Below are positions 51,537-58,964 of a DNA stretch of 64,000 bases, piece by piece (positions within the stretch are counted from its first letter, which is position 1; each line of letters opens with the position of its first letter). A model generated the notes under the pieces. That model was not told the origin of the DNA. It searched no databases and saw nothing but the letters and a program-made list of their open reading frames with translations. The DNA lies in NCBI RefSeq assembly GCF_001422205.1, contig NZ_LMMJ01000008.1, positions 548,915-612,914 of the forward strand, in the 5' to 3' direction. Source of the stretch: Curtobacterium sp. Leaf261 (GTDB lineage Bacteria; Actinomycetota; Actinomycetes; Actinomycetales; Microbacteriaceae). Made by a program: the position numbers and the translations under genes.

Positions 51537-52886
51537 ATGAACGATCCCGTACCGCTGCCACTCGAAGAACCGGACACGTCGTTCCTGACGTCCGGCGGGA
51601 CGGTCGTCCGTCGTTCCGTGCTCTCCTCCGGGGTGCGCGTCCTCACCGAGTCCGTGCCGTCCGCCCACTCGACGAGCGTCGGCTACTGGGTCGGGGTCGG
51701 TTCCCGCGACGAGCGCGACGGGCAGTTCGGCTCCACGCACTTCCTCGAGCACCTGCTCTTCAAGGGCACCGACGAGCGGAGCGCCCTCGACATCGCGGTG
51801 TCCTTCGACGCGGTCGGCGGCGAGCACAATGCCGCGACCGCCAAGGAGTACACCTGCTACTACGCCCGCGTCCGTGACCTCGACGTCCCGATGGCCGTCG
51901 CCGTCATCGGCGACATGGTCACCGGGTCCGTCCTGGAACCCGACGCGTTCGACATCGAGCGCGGGGTCATCCTCGAGGAACTCGCGATGGCGGCCGACGA
52001 TCCGGCCGACCTCGCTGGTGAGTCCTTCTTCGCCGCGGCGTTCCCGGACCACGCCCTCGGCCGCCCGATCGGCGGGACCCCGGACAGCATCCGCGCGGTC
52101 GCGCGCGACGACGTCTTCGAGCACTACCGCGAGCACTACGCACCGGAGGGCATCGTCGTCACGGCGGCCGGATCGGTCGACCACGACCGGTTCTGCGCCC
52201 TCGTGGAAGCCGTGTTCGCGGGCGCCGACGACGCAGCCCCGAACGCACGTCGGGTTCCCGAGGTGGCCGCGCAGCCTGTGGCACCGAGCCTCGCCGTCAT
52301 CCAGCGGCCGACCGAACAGGTCAGCATCATCCGCGGCTCGCACGGTCTCGATCTCCGCGACGAGCGTCGGCCGGCACTCAGCGTGCTGAACGCCGTGCTC
52401 GGTGGGGGCATGTCATCGCGCCTCTTCCAACAGGTCCGCGAGCAACGCGGTCTCGCCTACGCCGTGTCGTCCTTCGCGCCGGCCTACCTCGACAACGGTG
52501 CCTTCGGCGTCTACGCGGGGTGCGCGCCGGACAACGTGTCTGCGGTGCTCGACATCATCGACGACGAGTTCCACAAGATGGCGGAGACCGGCATCACCGG
52601 CGACGAACTCGCGCGCGCCAAGGGCCAGATCGAGGGGGCCCTCACGCTCTCGCTCGAGGACAGCGACGCGCGGATGACCCGCCTCGGCCGCTCCGAGCTC
52701 GGCGTCGGGGAGTTCACCGACCTGACGACGGCGCTCGACCGCGTCGACCGGGTCACCCGGGACTCCGTGCTCGACCTCGCGCAGGACCTCCTCACCCGGC
52801 CGGTCGTCACGGCCGTCGTCGGTGCCGTCGATCGTGATGCCCTCGGATCCCACGCCGGATCGGCCCAGAACGAGACGGACGCCTGA
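51537..52886 (+). CDS. M16 family zinc peptidase
   Basis: A 449-residue insulinase/processing-peptidase-type enzyme. The inverted zinc motif HFLEH (His68, Glu71, His72) is intact, with the downstream Glu ligand candidate in FDIERGVILEELAM. The second, non-catalytic half has the usual GGGMSSRLFQQVREQRGLAYAVSS. In actinobacteria a gene of this type regularly lies between pnp and dapB, as here. It would degrade peptides in the cytoplasm. The leaderless start is well supported. Confidence 0.93.
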   Translation: MNDPVPLPLEEPDTSFLTSGGTVVRRSVLSSGVRVLTESVPSAHSTSVGYWVGVGSRDERDGQFGSTHFLEHLLFKGTDERSALDIAVSFDAVGGEHNAATAKEYTCYYARVRDLDVPMAVAVIGDMVTGSVLEPDAFDIERGVILEELAMAADDPADLAGESFFAAAFPDHALGRPIGGTPDSIRAVARDDVFEHYREHYAPEGIVVTAAGSVDHDRFCALVEAVFAGADDAAPNARRVPEVAAQPVAPSLAVIQRPTEQVSIIRGSHGLDLRDERRPALSVLNAVLGGGMSSRLFQQVREQRGLAYAVSSFAPAYLDNGAFGVYAGCAPDNVSAVLDIIDDEFHKMAETGITGDELARAKGQIEGALTLSLEDSDARMTRLGRSELGVGEFTDLTTALDRVDRVTRDSVLDLAQDLLTRPVVTAVVGAVDRDALGSHAGSAQNETDA

Positions 52887-52893
52887 GTCACCC

Positions 52894-53496
52894 ATGTCGC
52901 ACTACCTCTACCTCGTCCGCCACGGTGAGCACCAGGACGCCGAGCACGGGCTCCGGGACGGCAAGCTGTCCGAGCGCGGCAAGCGACAGGCGATGCTCAT
53001 CGCCGACCGGCTCGGCGGCGTGCCCTTCGACACCGTGTCGCACTCCCCGCTCGAGGCACCCAGCGAGACTGCCAGGATCATGCACGAGCGGCTGCCGTCC
53101 ATGGCACCGAAGCCGTCGACGCTCCTGTTCGACTGCGTGCCCTCCGGTCCGACGCCGGACATGCCGACGGCCTACAAGTCGTTCTTCGGAGGTGTGACCG
53201 AAGAAGAGCTCGCCGCCGGTCAGGCGCAGATGGACGACGCGGTCGCCGAGTGGTTCACGCCCTCGATGGACGACCGGCACGATCTCCTCATCACGCACAA
53301 CGCCGTCATCGCGTGGTTCGTGCGCGAGGTGTTCCAGGCTCCGGCCTGGCGGTGGATGGGCACGAACGTCGCACACACCGGCCTGACGATCATCCGGGTC
53401 CGGTCGGCCAAGCCGGGGGAGCTCGTCACGCTGAATGATCTGGCACACCTGCCGGTCGAGCTGCGGACCGGACTGCCGGTCCACCAACCGATCTAG
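52894..53496 (+). CDS. histidine phosphatase family protein
   Basis: A 200-residue phosphoglycerate-mutase-like phosphatase. The phospho-accepting His is in YLYLVRHGEHQ (residues 4-14), a second core His in LLITHNAVIAWFVREV, with SETARIMHERL between them. It would remove phosphate from a small molecule or protein; the substrate is unknown. ATG 52894 lies 7 bases after the M16 stop, so the two are an operon. Confidence 0.88.
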   Translation: MSHYLYLVRHGEHQDAEHGLRDGKLSERGKRQAMLIADRLGGVPFDTVSHSPLEAPSETARIMHERLPSMAPKPSTLLFDCVPSGPTPDMPTAYKSFFGGVTEEELAAGQAQMDDAVAEWFTPSMDDRHDLLITHNAVIAWFVREVFQAPAWRWMGTNVAHTGLTIIRVRSAKPGELVTLNDLAHLPVELRTGLPVHQPI

Positions 53497-53549
53497 CCGC
53501 GAGCGCCGGAGCCGCCCGTCACGGGCGCGGACTGCGCGTCGGACGCGAT

Positions 53550-53579
53550 CCGTGCCTCCCGTCCGGTCTGGAGGCACGG
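53550..53579. terminator. CCGTGCCTCC / GGAGGCACGG hairpin between converging genes
   Basis: Ten-base arms (53550-53559 and 53570-53579) close a 10-base loop. The hairpin lies between the phosphatase and GNAT stops and is a member of the CTGGAGG palindrome family. Confidence 0.8.
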
Positions 53580-53585
53580 TGTGCG

Positions 53586-54077
53586 TCAGTCGACCGGTCT
53601 GCGGAACCAGGCGGTCGCGTTTGGGTTGTCGTTGTAGGGCGCGACACGGCGGTAGCCGCGGGAGACGTACATCGCGCCGGCGGCCACGAGGCTGTCGTTC
53701 GTGTCGAGGACGATGCTCGTGGCTCCGAGATCGGCCGCCGCCGTCTCGAGCGCGTCCATCACCGCGCTCGCGACGCGCCGGCCGCGTCCGGCCGGGTCGA
53801 CGAACACGTGCTTGACCTCGAAGCGCACGTCCACACCGCCGTCGTCGGCCGTCGCGTCGGCGATCCGTCGGACACCGCCGCACCCGACAGGAGCACCGGA
53901 GTCGTCGTCCGCCACGACGAACACGCCGTTCGGGGGCGTGAACTCCGCCGCCGGGGTGCGCTTCCGGCTGTAGGCCCCCTGCGCCGACGGGAAGGTGGCC
54001 TCGCGTTCGTCGAGGTAGCGGTCGAGCAGGTCGTCGACCTCGGGCAGATCAGCTGGGACGATGCGCACGGTGACCAC
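53586..54077 (-). CDS. GNAT family N-acetyltransferase
   Basis: A 163-residue acetyltransferase. The acetyl-CoA loop is in VKHVFVDPAGRGRRVASAVMDALE (a Q/RxxGxG/A type signature), followed by ATSIVLDTNDSLVAAGAMYVSRGYRRVAPYNDNPNATAWFRRP. Substrate unknown. GTG 54077 follows TAGGAT by 6 bases, supporting a leaderless start; GTG 54068 is the next choice. It diverges from dapB with 43 bp between starts. Confidence 0.88.
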   Translation of the reverse strand: MVTVRIVPADLPEVDDLLDRYLDEREATFPSAQGAYSRKRTPAAEFTPPNGVFVVADDDSGAPVGCGGVRRIADATADDGGVDVRFEVKHVFVDPAGRGRRVASAVMDALETAAADLGATSIVLDTNDSLVAAGAMYVSRGYRRVAPYNDNPNATAWFRRPVD

Positions 54078-54083
54078 CCGCCG

Positions 54084-54089
54084 ATCCTA
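54084..54089 (-). promoter_or_regulatory. -10 TAGGAT, leaderless GNAT start
   Basis: TAGGAT on the minus strand is followed after 6 bases (CGGCGG) by GTG 54077. Confidence 0.65.
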
Positions 54090-54108
54090 CGACCGGCCCG
54101 CGGGGTGG

Positions 54109-54114
54109 TTGGAT
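54109..54114 (+). promoter_or_regulatory. -10 type TTGGAT, leaderless dapB start
   Basis: TTGGAT is followed after 6 bases (TGGGCC) by ATG 54121. Only 19 bases separate it from the opposing GNAT -10. Confidence 0.55.
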
Positions 54115-54120
54115 TGGGCC

Positions 54121-54867
54121 ATGAGCATCTCCGTCGCCGTCGTCGGCGCCACCGGTCGTCTCGGGGGACTCGTCTCGGACGTCGTCCAGGAACTCGACGG
54201 GTTCGACCTCGTCGCCCGGTTGTCGTCGCGGGACGGTGTCGACGTCGCGGAGCCGTCCGTGTTCGCCGGTGCGTCGGTCGTGGTCGACGTCACCGTCCCG
54301 GCACTCAGTCCGGCCATCGTGCAGACCGCCCTCGCCAGCGGCGCGCACGTGCTCGTCGGGACGTCCGGGTGGTCGGCCGATCGGCTCGCGACCCTGCGGA
54401 CCTCGCTGGCGGAGCGCCCGGAGCAGGGCGTCCTCGTCGTCCCGAACTTCTCGATCGGCTCGGTCCTCGGAACGCATCTCGCCACGATCGCGGCGCCGTG
54501 GTTCCCGTCGATCGAGATCGTCGAGTCCCACCACGCGCAGAAGGTCGACTCCCCGTCCGGGACCGCGGTGCGCACCGCCGAGCTCATCGCCGACGCACGC
54601 CGCGAGGTCGGCCCGGTCGACGCGCCGCACGTCGACCAGCGCGCCCGGGGACAGCAGGTGGCGAGCATCCCGGTGCACAGCCTCCGGCTCCCGGGGGTCA
54701 CAGCGCAGCAGTCCGTGCTCCTGTCCGGGGTCGGTGAGACCCTGACGATCCGACACGACACGCTCGACGACGCCTCGTACGCACCAGGGGTCCGCGCTGC
54801 GCTCGCCGCCGTGCCGGCGATGCGCGGACTGACGGTCGGGCTCGGCACCGTGCTCGGCATCGGCTGA
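54121..54867 (+). CDS. dapB: 4-hydroxy-tetrahydrodipicolinate reductase
   Basis: A 248-residue DapB, reducing 4-hydroxy-tetrahydrodipicolinate to tetrahydrodipicolinate with NAD(P)H in the lysine/diaminopimelate route. It has the nucleotide-binding VAVVGATGRLGGLV start, VLVGTSGWSADRL, the catalytic EIVESHHAQKVDSPSGTA loop (His and Lys) and IPVHSLRLPGVTAQQSVLLSG. ATG 54121 is the natural Rossmann-fold start and follows a -10 hexamer by 6 bases. The dapA gene for the preceding step is 3 kb downstream. Confidence 0.95.
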   Translation: MSISVAVVGATGRLGGLVSDVVQELDGFDLVARLSSRDGVDVAEPSVFAGASVVVDVTVPALSPAIVQTALASGAHVLVGTSGWSADRLATLRTSLAERPEQGVLVVPNFSIGSVLGTHLATIAAPWFPSIEIVESHHAQKVDSPSGTAVRTAELIADARREVGPVDAPHVDQRARGQQVASIPVHSLRLPGVTAQQSVLLSGVGETLTIRHDTLDDASYAPGVRAALAAVPAMRGLTVGLGTVLGIG

Positions 54868-54869
54868 CC

Positions 54870-55307
54870 GTGCGGTCCACGCGCTTCGCGGGCGTCGTCG
54901 TCATCGCGGTGCTGCTCGTGCTGTACATCGTCGTCATCGGGCAGCGGGCGGTGGCGTTCATCGCGACCGGGCTCGCGGTCGGCATCGCGATCGGTGTCGC
55001 ACTCGTCGTCGTGGGGCTCATCGGGCTGCTGCTGCTCGTCCTCGAGCTGCGGTTCGGGTTCCGGATCACCCGGCTCGCGACGCGGCTCGAGGCAGAGGGC
55101 GGGACCCCGGACGACGAGGTGCCCCTCCGCCCGTCCGGCCGCGTGGACCGGGCAGCGGCGGACGCGCTCTTCCCGAAGTACCGGGACGAGGTGGAGGCGT
55201 CCCCGGAGGACTGGCGGGCCTGGTTCCGGCTCGGCGTGGTCTACGACGCCGCCGGAGACCGCCGTCGGGCGCGGAGCGCGATGCGGACGGCGCTGCGGTA
55301 CGCGTGA
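54870..55307 (+). CDS. two-helix membrane protein with TPR-like tail
   Basis: A 145-residue protein with two long hydrophobic helices (VVVIAVLLVLYIVVIGQRAVAFI and GIAIGVALVVVGLIGLLLLVLEL) and a cytoplasmic tail with one tetratricopeptide-like unit (EDWRAWFRLGVVYDAAGDRRRARSAMRTAL). Function unknown. The GTG start lies 2 bases after the dapB stop, so it is co-transcribed with dapB. Confidence 0.8.
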   Translation: MRSTRFAGVVVIAVLLVLYIVVIGQRAVAFIATGLAVGIAIGVALVVVGLIGLLLLVLELRFGFRITRLATRLEAEGGTPDDEVPLRPSGRVDRAAADALFPKYRDEVEASPEDWRAWFRLGVVYDAAGDRRRARSAMRTALRYA

Positions 55308-55324
55308 GCCGGTCCGGCGTTCCA

Positions 55325-55392
55325 CAAAACGCCACCTTGGCCGTTCCGCGCAGGGACATATCCCTGCGCAGAGCTGTCGACCTGGTGTTTTG
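55325..55392. terminator. palindrome with CAAAACGCCA / TGGTGTTTTG ends
   Basis: Outer arms 55325-55334 and 55383-55392 pair with one wobble, and an inner GCGCAGGGA/TCCCTGCGC stem (55348-55356, 55361-55369) closes a CATA loop. It lies between converging genes. Outer ends and layout resemble the element at 13757. Confidence 0.75.
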
Positions 55393-55410
55393 CGAAAGCG
55401 GCAGCCCGGG

Positions 55411-56313
55411 CTACCGCAGGAACGCGTCGACCGCCTGCTCCGCCGTCGTGTGTGCGAACTCGTAGCCGTCCTCCCGCAGGACGTTCGGGAGCATCATCTG
55501 GCTCGAGAGCAGGAGCTCGTCCGCGGCGTCACGGAGCAGCAGGCGCAGCGCGAACTCCGGCACCGCGAACAGGTAGGGCTTGTGCATGTCCTCGGCGACC
55601 CGACGCGTGATCCTGTCGCTGACCGCCGGCTCCGGTCCGGCGAGGTTCACCGGTCCGGACACGCTCGAGGTGCAGAGGTGCACGATCGCCCCGACCTCGT
55701 CGTCGAGCGAGATCCACGGCCAGTGCTGTCCACCGGTGCCGAGCTTGCTGCCGAGGCCGAACTTGGTCAGGGGCAGCACCGGCCCGAGGGCACCACCGCC
55801 CGGGCCGAGCACGAGTCCGGTGCGCAGGAAGACCGTCCGGGTGGCGTCCGGGGCCTTCGCGGCGGCGGCCTCCCACTGCACGCAGATGTCCGCGAGGAAC
55901 CCGGTCCCGGGCTCCGCCGTGTCGCCGAGACGGTCCGCCGGACGGTCGCCGTAGATGCCGGACGCGGAGCCGCTCAGGAACGCCCGGGGTGGGTTCGCGG
56001 CGTGCTGCATCGCCGTGACGAGGGTGTTCGTCGGGTCGAGCCGCGAGGTCAGCAGCGTCCGCTTGTACTCGTCGGTCCAGGGGAGCTTGCCGATGCTCGC
56101 GCCCGACAGGTTGACGACCACGTCCGCGCCGTCCACGATCGCCGGGTCGAGGGCGCGCTCACCGGGTGACCACCGGAACTCGGTCGGCGTCCGGGGTGCA
56201 CGGCGCACGAGGGTCGACACGTGGTGGCCGGCGTCACGGAGTGCTGCGACGAGCGGCGTGCCGATGAACCCGGACGCACCGGCGACGAGGACGGAGAGCG
56301 GGGCATCCGCCAT
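55411..56313 (-). CDS. TIGR01777-family NAD-dependent epimerase/oxidoreductase
   Basis: A 300-residue extended short-chain dehydrogenase. The Rossmann start is [19 protein letters not shown], followed by [33 protein letters not shown] (catalytic Ser/Tyr area) and a C-terminal [30 protein letters not shown] typical of TIGR01777 (SulA/YfcH-like). Substrate is not known. ATG 56313 has GGAGG with a 5-base spacer. It diverges from thyA. Confidence 0.9.
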   Translation of the reverse strand: MADAPLSVLVAGASGFIGTPLVAALRDAGHHVSTLVRRAPRTPTEFRWSPGERALDPAIVDGADVVVNLSGASIGKLPWTDEYKRTLLTSRLDPTNTLVTAMQHAANPPRAFLSGSASGIYGDRPADRLGDTAEPGTGFLADICVQWEAAAAKAPDATRTVFLRTGLVLGPGGGALGPVLPLTKFGLGSKLGTGGQHWPWISLDDEVGAIVHLCTSSVSGPVNLAGPEPAVSDRITRRVAEDMHKPYLFAVPEFALRLLLRDAADELLLSSQMMLPNVLREDGYEFAHTTAEQAVDAFLR

Positions 56314-56422
56314 GGGGACCTCCAGTTGGTCGGAGCCTCCAACCTATTCGGGTCGGCTCGGGATCGGACGGGAGGCACGGCTGGCGCCCGTCACGCTGCT
56401 CCCGTTCGGCCGTGGCCGGGCT

Positions 56423-56428
56423 TAGCAT
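56423..56428 (+). promoter_or_regulatory. -10 TAGCAT, leaderless thyA start
   Basis: TAGCAT is followed after 7 bases (CGAGACC) by GTG 56436, which decides against the upstream in-frame start at 56412. Confidence 0.6.
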
Positions 56429-56435
56429 CGAGACC

Positions 56436-57278
56436 GTGACCGACACCGCAGCGCCCACCTCCACGAAGCAGCCGGACCCGAGCGTCCCGACGCCCTACGA
56501 GGACCTGCTCCGCAAGGTCCTGACCGAGGGTGCCCCCAAGGGTGACCGGACGGGGACCGGCACGCGGAGTCTGTTCGGCGCGCAGCTCCGGTACGACCTG
56601 TCCGAGGGGTTCCCGCTCATCACGACGAAGCGCGTGCACTTCAAGTCGATCGCGTACGAGCTCCTCTGGTTCCTCCGTGGCGAGGGCAACGCGACCTGGC
56701 TGCAGGAGCACGGCGTCCGGATCTGGAACGAGTGGGCGGCTGAGGACGGCGACCTCGGCCCGGTCTACGGCGTGCAGTGGCGTTCGTGGCCGACCCCGTC
56801 CGGCGAGCACGTCGACCAGATCGCGCAGCTCCTCGACGAGATCCGGACGAACCCGGACTCGCGGCGGCTCATCGTGTCGGCGTGGAACGTCGCGGACATC
56901 CCGTCGATGGCCCTGGCGCCGTGCCACGCCTTCTTCCAGTTCTACGTGGTGGACGGCAAGCTCTCCTGCCAGCTGTACCAGCGGAGTGCGGACATGTTCC
57001 TCGGCGTGCCGTTCAACATCGCGAGCTACGCACTGCTGACCCACATGATCGCTGCGCAGACCGGACTCGAGGTCGGCGACTTCGTCTGGACCGGCGGCGA
57101 CTGCCACGTCTACGACAACCACGTCGCCCAGGTCGAGGAGCAGCTGTCGCGGACGGCCTACGCGCTCCCGGAGCTCCGGATCGCCGAGCGCTCGAGCATC
57201 GACGACTACGTCTTCGAGGACTTCGAGATCGTCGACTACGCCCACCACCCGACGATCCGCGGCGCCGTCTCCGTCTGA
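56436..57278 (+). CDS. thyA: thymidylate synthase
   Basis: A 280-residue ThyA, methylating dUMP to dTMP with methylene-tetrahydrofolate. Catalytic Cys163 lies in [14 protein letters not shown]; other family blocks are [60 protein letters not shown] and GDCHVYDNH. Its stop overlaps the dihydrofolate reductase start by one base, and the two enzymes complete the folate cycle. The ~20-residue N-terminal tail is unstructured. Confidence 0.96.
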   Translation: MTDTAAPTSTKQPDPSVPTPYEDLLRKVLTEGAPKGDRTGTGTRSLFGAQLRYDLSEGFPLITTKRVHFKSIAYELLWFLRGEGNATWLQEHGVRIWNEWAAEDGDLGPVYGVQWRSWPTPSGEHVDQIAQLLDEIRTNPDSRRLIVSAWNVADIPSMALAPCHAFFQFYVVDGKLSCQLYQRSADMFLGVPFNIASYALLTHMIAAQTGLEVGDFVWTGGDCHVYDNHVAQVEEQLSRTAYALPELRIAERSSIDDYVFEDFEIVDYAHHPTIRGAVSV

Positions 57279-57775
57279 TGCAGCAGCAGCAGATCGGCCT
57301 CGTCTGGGCGCGGTCGCGGAACGGCGTCATCGGAGCCGACGGCGGCATCCCGTGGCACGTCCCCGAGGACATGGCGCACTTCAAGGCCACGACACTCGGC
57401 GCCACCGTGGTGATGGGTCGGCGGACGTGGGAGTCGATCCCACCGCGGTTCCGGCCGTTCGCCGGTCGTCGGAACATCGTGCTCACGCGGGACACGGCAT
57501 GGACGGCGGACGGCGCCGAGGTCGTGCACGACCTCGGCGTCGCGCTCCGAGTCCCGTCCGACACCGGCACGCTGTGGGTCGTCGGTGGGGGAGCCGTCTA
57601 CGCGGATGCCGTGCCGCTGGCCGACCGGGTCTCCGAGACCGTCGTCGACGCGGACGTCGACGGCGACACCCGTGCACCGGAGCTCGGCCCGGACTGGCGG
57701 TGCGCCGACGACTCCGGGTGGCTCCTGTCCACGAAGGGTCTCCGGTACCGGATCACCGACCTGCGCCGAGCGTGA
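57278..57775 (+). CDS. folA: dihydrofolate reductase
   Basis: A 165-residue DHFR. It has QIGLVWARSRNGVIGADGGIPWHVPEDMAHFKATT (active-site Asp/Glu in PEDMAHFK), VVMGRRTWESIP and VVGGGAVYADAVPLADRV. It reduces dihydrofolate, which thymidylate synthase produces, back to tetrahydrofolate. The start (TGATG) is coupled to thyA. The opening MQQQQ run is a local oddity. Confidence 0.95.
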   Translation: MQQQQIGLVWARSRNGVIGADGGIPWHVPEDMAHFKATTLGATVVMGRRTWESIPPRFRPFAGRRNIVLTRDTAWTADGAEVVHDLGVALRVPSDTGTLWVVGGGAVYADAVPLADRVSETVVDADVDGDTRAPELGPDWRCADDSGWLLSTKGLRYRITDLRRA

Positions 57776-57822
57776 GCCGGGCCGGTGTCGACCATCGGCA
57801 CCGTTCCTCCAGTCCGAAGCGC

Positions 57823-57912
57823 GCGCGTGGTCGGCCGAGTGGGCGCGTGACCGGCCGAGTGCACGCGTGGCCCGCCGAGCGCATGCGCGGACCGTCCGAG
57901 CGGACGGTCCGC
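57823..57912. repeat. four 20-bp repeats and a hairpin before dapA
   Basis: Degenerate 20-base units based on GCGCGTGGCCGGCCGAGTGC occupy 57823-57902. They end in a perfect hairpin, GCGGACCGTCC (57887-57897) with GGACGGTCCGC (57902-57912), which closes a GAGC loop. The hairpin overlaps the -35 position of dapA, so it may be the folA terminator, an operator, or both. Confidence 0.75.
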
Positions 57913-57930
57913 GCCGCTCGGCACTCCCGG

Positions 57931-57936
57931 TACGCT
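57931..57936 (+). promoter_or_regulatory. -10 TACGCT, leaderless dapA start
   Basis: TACGCT is followed after 6 bases (GGGCGT) by GTG 57943, with no ribosome binding site. Confidence 0.65.
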
Positions 57937-57942
57937 GGGCGT

Positions 57943-58920
57943 GTGTCCCCCCGTGAGAATCCGTTCGGCCAGGTCCTCGTCGCCCTCGTGACGCCGTTCA
58001 CCGCCGACGGCGAGGTCGACTGGCCCGGTGTCGAGCAGCACATCGAGAACTGCATCACCGCGGGCGCCGACGGGATCGTCGTGACCGGGACGACCGGGGA
58101 GACGAGCACCCTGACCGACCCCGAGAAGCTCCGACTGGTCGAGGTCGGCAAGTCGGTCGCCGCGGGCCGGGCCAAGATCATCACCGGCGGTGGCTCGAAC
58201 GAGACCGCGCACGCGATGCAGCTCTACCGGCAGAGCGAGAAGGCCGGCGCCGACGGCGTCATGATCGTCACGCCGTACTACAACAAGCCGACCCAGGCCG
58301 GTGTCCTCACGCACTTCCGGATGATCGCGGACGCGACCGACCTGCCCGTCATCCTCTACGACATCCCCGGGCGCACCGGCATCCCGATCAAGTACGAGAC
58401 CATCGTGCGCGCGTCGAAGCACCCCAACATCCTCGCGGTGAAGGACGCCAAGGGCGACTTCGCGGAGGTGAGCCGGGTGCTGAACAACACCGATCTGATG
58501 TACTTCTCCGGCGACGACACGAACGTCCTGCCGCACCTGGCGATCGGTGCGACGGGGCTCATCGGTGTCACGGCGAACATCACCGCGACGCCGTACCGCG
58601 CCATCGTCGACGCCGTGAACGCCGGTGACCTGGCGACGGCGACCCGCGAGCACCAGCGCCTCGAACCGCTCGTCCGCGCCGTGATGACACATGTCCCTGG
58701 TACCGTCGCCGCGAAGTACATCCTGCACGGCCTCGGCCGGATCTCGAGCCCGCGGGTCCGCCTGCCGCTCGTCGGACCAGAGGAGTCCGAGGCCGCGACG
58801 ATCGAGGCCGAACTCGAGTTCGTCCGGGACATCCCGGGTGCGGACTTCTCCAACTTCCGACCGGACCGCAACGCTGCGGCCGGCGGTGCACTGCCCAAGG
58901 TGCCAGGCACCACCCGTTGA
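57943..58920 (+). CDS. dapA: 4-hydroxy-tetrahydrodipicolinate synthase
   Basis: A 325-residue DapA, joining pyruvate and aspartate semialdehyde as the first committed step of lysine/diaminopimelate synthesis. The Schiff-base lysine is Lys167 in ILAVKDAKGD; VVTGTTGETSTLT, TPYYNKPTQAG and LYDIPGRTGI complete the active site of this TIM-barrel aldolase. GTG 57943 follows the -10 element by 6 bases. The ribonuclease J gene follows directly. Confidence 0.96.
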   Translation: MSPRENPFGQVLVALVTPFTADGEVDWPGVEQHIENCITAGADGIVVTGTTGETSTLTDPEKLRLVEVGKSVAAGRAKIITGGGSNETAHAMQLYRQSEKAGADGVMIVTPYYNKPTQAGVLTHFRMIADATDLPVILYDIPGRTGIPIKYETIVRASKHPNILAVKDAKGDFAEVSRVLNNTDLMYFSGDDTNVLPHLAIGATGLIGVTANITATPYRAIVDAVNAGDLATATREHQRLEPLVRAVMTHVPGTVAAKYILHGLGRISSPRVRLPLVGPEESEAATIEAELEFVRDIPGADFSNFRPDRNAAAGGALPKVPGTTR

Positions 58921-58964
58921 CCATCCGCGGCGTCAGAACGACGTCGCCAGCACGACAGGACCGA

